Origin: Pontixanthobacter rizhaonensis
GTDB taxonomy: Bacteria; Pseudomonadota; Alphaproteobacteria; Sphingomonadales; Sphingomonadaceae
Direction: 5' to 3'
Length of the DNA stretch: 64,000 nt
Assembly: GCF_012972675.1 (NCBI RefSeq)
Contig: NZ_JABCRE010000002.1
Location: 1,229,001 to 1,293,000, forward strand
Shown: in pieces, positions 41,077 to 48,435 of the stretch
Position numbering within the stretch: position 1 is the first letter of the stretch
How the letters are laid out: every line of letters starts with the position of its first letter
Notes under the pieces: generated by a model
What the model saw: the letters and a program-made list of their open reading frames with translations, nothing else
Database searches by the model: none
What the model was told of the DNA's origin: nothing
Position numbers and translations under genes: made by a program

Positions 41077-44000
41077 TCAGCTAGGAATAGTTTTTCTCTT
41101 GCCAGTTATCAAAAATCCCTCCGGTGCAGGCTTGTACTGGTCTGTTTTCTTTGGCCACCGTGTAGCGCGACTTTGTTGAGCTCGCAGCATACGCGGATCA
41201 ATCTCTACGATTACCAATTGGTCATTTATTCCGCCTCGTACCCTGCACAAATCTCGCTCGAAAGATTTCTTTGCTGGTCGGCGAACTCGACTGTCGCCGT
41301 AAGCTCTGTTGTTGGACAGTGCGACGTAAGAATGTACGTCAAGGCTTGCGGAATCAACTAATGCCGCAAACGTTTCAATATCCTTGTTCCACGAAACAAT
41401 GAAAAGGCAATCGATCTTTCCTTGTAGATCATTACGATAGACTATGTTCTGGAGTTCGCTGCAGACCAGCACAGAAAAATGGAAATCGTTGTGAGAATAT
41501 ACTGGTTTTAGCTCAGTCCGTGGCTTGTTCCATCTTTTCCCATGACTCACATGCAAGTTCTCATCTTCACCGGGTGCTGGTTCAGATTTCCGCTGCCTTA
41601 ACTGTAACGAAGTGGGATAACCGAGCCGGTGATCATCAAGGACCAAAACAGCAGAACTTTCAATTGTACCGTCGGGCAGGTGCGTATAGTCTAAACCACC
41701 TATCAGGCTTATTCCACCCTCTCTTAGTCTACCTGATATTGTTGGTATCCAAGCCGCTGGTAGCGATAGTTCCGGAAAAACAATGTAATCAGGACTTTCC
41801 GGCTCCCTCAAAGCCTGATTTATCAGCCCTGCGATCGCACGGTAGCGGGCCGGTGTGATATCAGATACCCCGCTTGCACTCTGCGCCCAAGTTTGATCTG
41901 AAGTCTTGAAATTCGTAATCCCGACCTTGATCGGGAAGTTACGATTGCTGCCTTGAATCTTCACATAGTCACTATCAATGGGCCACTTTGGTCCATCAGT
42001 ACCTTCCACGCTCTGTGAGTTTTCTTGCTTTTCCGAAGGGGCGCGAGCTGGCAAGACTGATTTCTCGGCCAATTCGCTTCGCACCCAGACCCCTCTAACC
42101 GCTCTGGTATATTCCGCCCAAGTATGGGCAGCTACAATTGGATCACCTGCAACACATTCTGTTGGCAGATACAAGGCAATCTCTTCCGGAGTGTATGCTC
42201 TGGTCGGAAATAGGAATGGAAAGAAAGAGTCGAATGGCGACTCGCTAATATCAACAGATAAGCGAGATGGTTCGCGAGCACCATGTTTTCCAATTGAACT
42301 ATTCAGGAACCTTCGCAGCATTTCATGATGCGTATACAATGCCGACAGGGAATCTTCTTCAGGTTTAAGAGGTGCGTGTCGATCCGCATGAAGGCGAATA
42401 TGCTCTTTATACGGTAGGCGTGACCAGTCAGCCTCTCTAGATAACAAAGCCAACCTGCTAAGCTCTACGGCTTGAATTCCGATTTGATCGAGCATTGTTT
42501 CAAAAGCTCTTGCCTTTGGAACGCCCTGCTCTGTCGGGTAAGCTCTAATCAATGCTTCTCTGAAGTATGAATCAACTCGAGATCGTGTCTCGTTCCACAT
42601 CTCCGCATTGGCCGGCTCACATACTTCTCCGTTCACCCTCGCCTTGCCCGTTGCCAGCGTCTCAAGAGCGTAAATCGCTGAGATCGTTTCGCTATAAATC
42701 CGCTTTGCGGCTGGCCAGTCTGCCAGCGCTACCGTGATAGCAAACAAACGCGGAAGCCTATCAATATGGCCCAAAATTCTATCGGCCCGGATGACATGCT
42801 CGTGTGCAAAATCATAGAATTTATGCCGTTCTTCGGACCAGTCGGCAGGACGCAAATCTCTCGCCAATACTTCAACAGAACGCAAAAGAACCGACCAACC
42901 GAGCCGTCGAAGAGTGAGGCCATCAGCTCTCCTTAAACTGTCAGCTTCATCTAACCCGCCGGAAGCGGTCAACGCTCTTGCAGCCTGCCCTTGTTCCAAG
43001 TCCTCCGGCAAAGGCATGAGCCGTCGCTCACTGGATATTTCACGAATTTGCGAAGAGATATTGTCTATAAGATCGAGCCCTGATCTCCCTTTCAAAAAAA
43101 AGCATTTCTGCTTTTGGGTATGAAATTTCAGAACTGTCTTCCCGCCCCATTTGGGTAAGTCAATTTCCACACTATCAGAACCCTCCCGCTGCTTCAGCAT
43201 AGGAATACGAGCTAAGATAAACCTCCAAAGATCTTCTTGCGAAGAAAATTTTCCAGTATCCTTAATGACAAGGAAAATATCATCTACGTATCTCGCGTAA
43301 TAGATGGGAAGAATCGAGTTCTCAACTGCACGGTCGAGAACATCCAAGACACTATTTGCCAAAATTCTTACAATCGAGAGGCCGATAGGAAGGCCCCCTA
43401 CAGTTTGCTCGCTACCTCCAAACTCTTGAATTTTATTCGCACATAATTCAGCCCAACGATTTAAGAAGTGAACAAAACTCTTGGTGAAGTCAGATTCGAA
43501 ATCGCTGAGTTCAAATCCTAAACTTTGATGGAATTCAGTGTCCGCTGCAAACGAGCAATCGATGCTATGGTAAAAATTACTCACATCTAAGGTCAAAGCA
43601 GCCACACTTAGGTCGTTTCGGAGTGCCTCTTCAATGGCATTCAGGCCGCCATCTCGCCAATGCTTATATGGGGTGTAATATGGCTCAAATGATCCAATAG
43701 CCTCAACGTGATACTTTCCTCTAATCCCTTGAACCATATTGGTTCGATAACGCCTTAAACGGGATGCCAAGGCTGTGTCACTTAGAGCAGCATCAAATTT
43801 ATGCCCAATCAGATTCACCCAAAGGGCCGATAGAACATGCACCTCAACACTAAAATCACCTATTATACGAAATTCTGGCGACGCATCCTCATCCTCAAAG
43901 CTTCTCGTGTTTCTTGCAGCATCAGAGAAAAAGGAATGCCCCGCCTTCTTATTCGGGTCGTTCTTTCCAAACACGAGTTGTTTAGGAAAGATTGCAGCTT

Positions 44001-44247
44001 GTTCATTCTTGACTAACAGAATGCTTTCGCATTGTCCTGTTTGAATTTTTTGAAGCAACTCTGCAAGGTTTCCGCTCAAATTTTGTTCATATTCAATGAA
44101 TGCCTCAGCGACTCTTACTGAAGTTTCATAATAGCAATCTACTTTTGCTTTACGAAAGGCATAAAATAGGTCCGTAAGGGTAATTTCCGACCAAGAAGTA
44201 ATTGGTTTTTCGTTCATACTAAGAGAGATAGAATAGCAGCCAAGCAA
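41077..44247 (-). CDS. UG1/DRT type 1-like reverse transcriptase-nitrilase fusion (predicted anti-phage protein)
   Basis: This 1056-residue protein carries three parts. Residues ~140-400 are a reverse transcriptase: motif A ALTLDVSNFYHSID (Asp221), motif B QTVGGLPIGLSIVRILAN, motif C YYARYVDDIFLVI (Asp322/Asp323 of YVDD) and the motif D region LKFHTQKQK. Residues ~400-760 form a long helical region without recognised motifs. Residues ~770-1050 form a nitrilase (C-N hydrolase) domain with likely triad Glu826 (IVFPELSLP), Lys887 (QRKSEPAPGEDE) and Cys929 (VLVCSELQN). RT-nitrilase fusion defines the UG1/DRT1 group of defence-associated RTs (Gao 2020, Mestre 2022 schemes). The TTG start has AAGGGG 5 nt upstream; an ATG at 44217 lacks such a site. 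Composition is A+T-rich, suggesting transfer. No partner gene is present. Confidence 0.88.
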   Translation of the reverse strand: MLGCYSISLSMNEKPITSWSEITLTDLFYAFRKAKVDCYYETSVRVAEAFIEYEQNLSGNLAELLQKIQTGQCESILLVKNEQAAIFPKQLVFGKNDPNKKAGHSFFSDAARNTRSFEDEDASPEFRIIGDFSVEVHVLSALWVNLIGHKFDAALSDTALASRLRRYRTNMVQGIRGKYHVEAIGSFEPYYTPYKHWRDGGLNAIEEALRNDLSVAALTLDVSNFYHSIDCSFAADTEFHQSLGFELSDFESDFTKSFVHFLNRWAELCANKIQEFGGSEQTVGGLPIGLSIVRILANSVLDVLDRAVENSILPIYYARYVDDIFLVIKDTGKFSSQEDLWRFILARIPMLKQREGSDSVEIDLPKWGGKTVLKFHTQKQKCFFLKGRSGLDLIDNISSQIREISSERRLMPLPEDLEQGQAARALTASGGLDEADSLRRADGLTLRRLGWSVLLRSVEVLARDLRPADWSEERHKFYDFAHEHVIRADRILGHIDRLPRLFAITVALADWPAAKRIYSETISAIYALETLATGKARVNGEVCEPANAEMWNETRSRVDSYFREALIRAYPTEQGVPKARAFETMLDQIGIQAVELSRLALLSREADWSRLPYKEHIRLHADRHAPLKPEEDSLSALYTHHEMLRRFLNSSIGKHGAREPSRLSVDISESPFDSFFPFLFPTRAYTPEEIALYLPTECVAGDPIVAAHTWAEYTRAVRGVWVRSELAEKSVLPARAPSEKQENSQSVEGTDGPKWPIDSDYVKIQGSNRNFPIKVGITNFKTSDQTWAQSASGVSDITPARYRAIAGLINQALREPESPDYIVFPELSLPAAWIPTISGRLREGGISLIGGLDYTHLPDGTIESSAVLVLDDHRLGYPTSLQLRQRKSEPAPGEDENLHVSHGKRWNKPRTELKPVYSHNDFHFSVLVCSELQNIVYRNDLQGKIDCLFIVSWNKDIETFAALVDSASLDVHSYVALSNNRAYGDSRVRRPAKKSFERDLCRVRGGINDQLVIVEIDPRMLRAQQSRATRWPKKTDQYKPAPEGFLITGKRKTIPS

Positions 44248-44252
44248 GTAAA

Positions 44253-44258
44253 CCCCTT
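44253..44258 (-). promoter_or_regulatory. Shine-Dalgarno for the RT gene TTG start
   Basis: AAGGGG lies in the 16-nt gap after the lepA stop, 5 nt before TTG 44247. It supports the TTG over the ATG at 44217, which has only pyrimidine-rich sequence before it. Confidence 0.5.
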
Positions 44259-44263
44259 AAAGG

Positions 44264-46081
44264 TCACTCCTCCCCCATCCGAAGCGCAGCAATAAACGCC
44301 TCCTGCGGGATACTCACGTTTCCGTACTCTCGCATCTTCGCCTTACCCTTCTTCTGTTTCTCCAGAAGTTTCTTCTTGCGGCTGATGTCGCCGCCGTAGC
44401 ATTTGGCGGTCACGTCTTTACGCATCGCGGCGATCGTTTCGCGGGCGATGACTTTGCCGCCGATGGCGGCTTGTACGGGGATTTTGAACAGGTGGCGCGG
44501 GATCAGGTCTTTCATCCGCTCACAGATGTGGCGGCCCCTCGCCTCGGCCACGCTGCGGTGGACGATCATGCTGAGCGCATCGACCGGTTCATTATTCACC
44601 AGAATGCTCATTTTCACCAGATCGCCTTCGCGCAGGCCGATTTGTTCGTAATCAAAGCTGGCATAGCCGCGTGAGATGCTTTTGAGCCGGTCGTAAAAAT
44701 CGAACACCACTTCGTTGAGTGGCAATTCATAGGTCACTTGCGCGCGGCCGCCGACATAGGTCAGGTCTTTCTGCACGCCGCGCCGGTCCTGGCACAGCTT
44801 CAGGATGGAGCCGAGATATTCGTCGGGGGTGTAGATCACCGCCTTGATCCACGGTTCCTCGATCATGTCGATCCGGCTGGGGTCGGGATAATCGGCGGGG
44901 TTGTGCAGCATCAGCTCGCGCGCATCATCATTGCGCGATTTGTTGAGCTGCATCCGGTAAACCACCGACGGCGCGGTGGTGATCAGGTCCAGATCATATT
45001 CGCGGGTCAGCCGTTCCTGGATAATCTCCAAGTGCAACAGGCCGAGGAACCCGCAGCGAAAGCCGAAGCCGAGCGCGGCGCTGCTTTCCGTCTCGAACGT
45101 GAAGCTGGCATCATTCAGCCGCAATTTGGCGATGCTTTCGCGCAGCTTCTCAAAATCTGCCGCATCGACCGGGAACATACCGCAGAACACCACGGACTGG
45201 ACTTCTTTATAGCCGGGCAATGGCTCTGTCGCGCCGCCTTTCACGGTGGTGATGGTGTCACCCACGCGGGCCTGTTCGACTTCCTTGATTTGGGCTGTGA
45301 TAAAGCCGATCTCGCCCGGGCCGAGTTCTGGCAATTGGGTAATTTTCGGGCTCATGCAACCGACGCGGTCAACCAGATGCTCGGTCTCGCCGATCATGAA
45401 TTTGACGTTGAGGCCTTTCTTGATCACGCCATCAATCACGCGGACGAGGATGACCACGCCGAGATAGGGATCGTACCAGCTATCGACCAAGCTGGCCTTG
45501 AGCGGCGCGTCGCGTTCCCCCTTGGGCGGCGGGATTTTGGCGACGACTTGTTCCAGGATTTCCTCAATCCCGATGCCCGATTTGGCGGAGGCCAAGACCG
45601 CCTCCGATGCGTCGAGGCCGATCACATCCTCGATTTCCTGCCGCACTTGCTCCGGCTCTGCCGCGGGAAGATCAATCTTGTTGATCACCGGCACGATTTC
45701 GTGATCATGTTCGATGGATTGGTAGACATTGGCGAGCGTCTGCGCCTCAACCCCCTGCGCCGCATCCACGATCAGCAAAGCGCCTTCGCACGCGGCAAGG
45801 CTGCGCGATACTTCATAGGCGAAGTCAACATGGCCGGGCGTGTCCATCAGGTTGAGCTGATAGGTTTGGCCATCCTTGGCGGGGTAGGACAGACGCACGG
45901 TCTGCGCCTTGATGGTGATGCCGCGCTCTTTCTCGATATCCATATTGTCGAGAACTTGCTCGGACATTTCGCGATCGGTCAGGCCGCCCGTGAATTGGAT
46001 CAGCCGGTCCGCCAAGGTGGATTTGCCGTGGTCAATGTGCGCAATGATGGAGAAATTGCGGATATTTTTTAAGTCGGTCAT
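44264..46081 (-). CDS. lepA: Elongation factor 4 (LepA, ribosome back-translocase)
   Basis: LepA is a ribosome-binding GTPase. The 605-residue product is full length: G1 [22 protein letters not shown] (G2), DTPGHVDF (G3), NKIDLPAA (G4), domains II and III, and the LepA-specific C-terminal part ([48 protein letters not shown]). The ATG at 46081 is the family start ([20 protein letters not shown]); the frame is open to 46111. The C-terminus is intact, so insertion of the downstream RT gene did not damage it. That gene begins 16 nt after this stop and could be read through from lepA. Confidence 0.97.
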   Translation of the reverse strand: MTDLKNIRNFSIIAHIDHGKSTLADRLIQFTGGLTDREMSEQVLDNMDIEKERGITIKAQTVRLSYPAKDGQTYQLNLMDTPGHVDFAYEVSRSLAACEGALLIVDAAQGVEAQTLANVYQSIEHDHEIVPVINKIDLPAAEPEQVRQEIEDVIGLDASEAVLASAKSGIGIEEILEQVVAKIPPPKGERDAPLKASLVDSWYDPYLGVVILVRVIDGVIKKGLNVKFMIGETEHLVDRVGCMSPKITQLPELGPGEIGFITAQIKEVEQARVGDTITTVKGGATEPLPGYKEVQSVVFCGMFPVDAADFEKLRESIAKLRLNDASFTFETESSAALGFGFRCGFLGLLHLEIIQERLTREYDLDLITTAPSVVYRMQLNKSRNDDARELMLHNPADYPDPSRIDMIEEPWIKAVIYTPDEYLGSILKLCQDRRGVQKDLTYVGGRAQVTYELPLNEVVFDFYDRLKSISRGYASFDYEQIGLREGDLVKMSILVNNEPVDALSMIVHRSVAEARGRHICERMKDLIPRHLFKIPVQAAIGGKVIARETIAAMRKDVTAKCYGGDISRKKKLLEKQKKGKAKMREYGNVSIPQEAFIAALRMGEE

Positions 46082-46191
46082 GAATCGCCGGTACAGTAGG
46101 AAGGAACGCACACCATAGTGCTTTCCCCGCCTTTAGCGAGAGAGCGAGCCGCTGTCAGCAGGTTCTCTCATCCAGAACCCGCAATATTGGA

Positions 46192-48405
46192 TCAATCGAA
46201 CTTATTGCTCATATCAATTTGCATAAATTGAGGCCGCGATGCTGGTCCGTCATTGAGTTGCGGCATCAAGGGGTAATTGCCTTGAGGCAGCGCGGCAAGC
46301 GGCATTCCAGCCGCTGCCAGCGAATATGGATTGACCCGGTGGCGGGTACACAATCCGTCGGCACCGTCGCTGACAAGGCTGCTTTCAAATTCAAGCCCTT
46401 GAGTGGCCCCTTTGGACCGGCGGACACAGCCAACCGCAAGCTGCCCTTGCCCCAAATCCAAAACAAGCTCCGTCCCGATTGGAACGTCTAGCATACCTTC
46501 AATCATCGCACCGGTTTTGGAAATGTTACGCAGCACAGCTTCATACCGGTGATCTTCGTGGATCACACCAATTCTGCGATACACCGTCCGGCGATCTGCC
46601 CGGTGTTTGGCCGGGCCGGACGGGGTGAATTCCAGATTGCCATTTTCCAAACGTTCAAGCACATCTTTCTGAGGCATAGCTCGTGAAAAAATGAACCCTT
46701 GAATCAGTGTGGCACCGCGCTGCGTTACAAGCTCCAACTCATCCTGAGCTTCAACGCCTTCAGCAACGGTGTCCATTTTAAGCGCCTGTGCCATGCTAAC
46801 AATCGCGGTGATAATCGCTGCGTTGTTATTGTCGCTTTCGGTGGAGCCGCGCACAAAACTCTGATCAATCTTAATCTTGTCAAACGGAGCGTCGCGAAGA
46901 TAGCCGAGCGAGGAATAGCCGGTACCAAAATCATCTAGTGCCAACCGGACACCGATTGACTTTAACGCTTTGAAAGTTCGAGCGGTTGCATAGGGATCAC
47001 CCATGAAAATACTCTCGGTAATCTCTAACTCCAGCCGGTCCGGATGGAGACCCGTAGCTGTCAAAGCCCGCTGTACAATATTCGGAAAATCCTCATTGTT
47101 GAACTGCACTGCGGATACGTTCACGGAAACACGCAAATCGCCGGGCCATTGAATGGTATCACGGCACGCTTGATAGAGCGCAAATTCACCGAGATCAGCA
47201 ATGATGCTGGTTTCCTCAGCGATCGGAATAAACTGGCCCGGGCTAATCCAACCCCGCTCAGGATGGTTCCAACGCATCAGGGCTTCAAACGCAGCTACCT
47301 TATTGGTACCAGCTTGAACGAGCGGCTGATAATGCAATTCGATCTGGTTCTGCTGCAACGCGTCACGCAGATCTTCTTCGATCTCTTTCCGCTTGCGCGC
47401 GCCCTCTTTCAAATCACTGGAATAGAAGCGATACTGCCCGCGCCCGCCACCTTTGGCTGAATATAAAGCCAGATCGGCACTACTAACCAGCTCGTCCGCT
47501 TCCAAACCATCATAGGGTGCAATTGCAATACCGACAGAGGTGCCGATGATTGCCCGGCTACCATCAATAGAATAGGGCTGGGAAATCATTTGGATTAGGC
47601 GTTGGCCAAGGTCGCCCAGCCGCCCGCGGTCATCGATATCGGGCAGGATGATCAAAAATTCATCACCGCCAAGTCGGCCTATCTCACCCGTCTCGCCCAC
47701 AATCGTTTTCAGCCGTTGTGCGACTTGCTTCAAAAGCTCGTCACCAGCCGGATGGCCCAACGTATCATTCACTTGTTTAAACCGGTCGAGGTCGAGCATC
47801 ATCAATGCACAACTGCGTTTTGCAGCCTTGTAAGCTGTCAAAATAGCGGTCAGCCGCTTTTCCATCCGGTGCCGGTTTGACAGGCCGGTGAGCGCATCAA
47901 AACGGGCCAAACGCGATGCATCACGATCACGCTGTCTACGATTGGTTATGTCTTTGGCCGTGCCCCGATATCCAACGAATTCTTTCTCGCTATTATATTG
48001 CGGCTTACCCGATATCGCCCACCAAATGTCCGGAGCATCTTCGTCATCTTTTTCCAGCCGGACCGCGAGCTCGGTGAAAGCATTTCGCGCACTGATCAAG
48101 AAGGGTAGCGGCCTTTCGGCTTTGTCTGATTCGTCATTATCTTGGGGGACAAATAATGAGCCCAAGGCGGCGCCCAGTATCTCTTTTTCTTCTTTTCCGA
48201 TACATTGTGCAGCACGGTTGGAAAGATATGTCATTCTTCCGCGCGCATCGGTAGCCCAGAACCAGCCAAGGTTGAGGTTCTCGAAGCTATCGAACAATTC
48301 AAGCCGCTGCTTTGAATCGCCTTTAGTGATCGCGCTGATAGGCTCGGAACCCACTTCCGACCCGTTAGAATTACTCAGCCGTGATAGAAAACTACCCTTG
48401 GCCAT
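46192..48405 (-). CDS. PAS-GGDEF-EAL-PilZ c-di-GMP enzyme (soluble)
   Basis: This 737-residue cytoplasmic protein has a PAS domain (about 40-155), GGDEF (about 165-325; intact GGDEF at 246-250, with no RxxD inhibitory site before it), EAL (about 340-580; EAL at 374-376, LALDDFGTGYSSL and IKIDQSFV present) and a C-terminal PilZ domain (about 600-700; RxxxR at 606-610, N-x-S-x-x-G at 627-632). Synthesis, hydrolysis and binding of c-di-GMP could all occur on one chain; which activity dominates is not predictable. GGAG precedes the ATG. It lies 30 bp after a longer paralogue on the same strand. Confidence 0.92.
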   Translation of the reverse strand: MAKGSFLSRLSNSNGSEVGSEPISAITKGDSKQRLELFDSFENLNLGWFWATDARGRMTYLSNRAAQCIGKEEKEILGAALGSLFVPQDNDESDKAERPLPFLISARNAFTELAVRLEKDDEDAPDIWWAISGKPQYNSEKEFVGYRGTAKDITNRRQRDRDASRLARFDALTGLSNRHRMEKRLTAILTAYKAAKRSCALMMLDLDRFKQVNDTLGHPAGDELLKQVAQRLKTIVGETGEIGRLGGDEFLIILPDIDDRGRLGDLGQRLIQMISQPYSIDGSRAIIGTSVGIAIAPYDGLEADELVSSADLALYSAKGGGRGQYRFYSSDLKEGARKRKEIEEDLRDALQQNQIELHYQPLVQAGTNKVAAFEALMRWNHPERGWISPGQFIPIAEETSIIADLGEFALYQACRDTIQWPGDLRVSVNVSAVQFNNEDFPNIVQRALTATGLHPDRLELEITESIFMGDPYATARTFKALKSIGVRLALDDFGTGYSSLGYLRDAPFDKIKIDQSFVRGSTESDNNNAAIITAIVSMAQALKMDTVAEGVEAQDELELVTQRGATLIQGFIFSRAMPQKDVLERLENGNLEFTPSGPAKHRADRRTVYRRIGVIHEDHRYEAVLRNISKTGAMIEGMLDVPIGTELVLDLGQGQLAVGCVRRSKGATQGLEFESSLVSDGADGLCTRHRVNPYSLAAAGMPLAALPQGNYPLMPQLNDGPASRPQFMQIDMSNKFD

Positions 48406-48435
48406 GATATTTCTCCATAGAAATTAATTCTGTTC

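Noticed and set aside
40654-44247. Retron or group II intron
   Set aside because: No msr/msd-like inverted repeats, no intron domain V-like hairpin and no maturase or endonuclease domain; the nitrilase fusion points to the UG1/DRT1 group instead.
44738-46072. 444-codon open frame on the plus strand
   Set aside because: It is antisense to lepA, whose protein is unambiguous; no similarity or ribosome-binding site supports the opposite frame.
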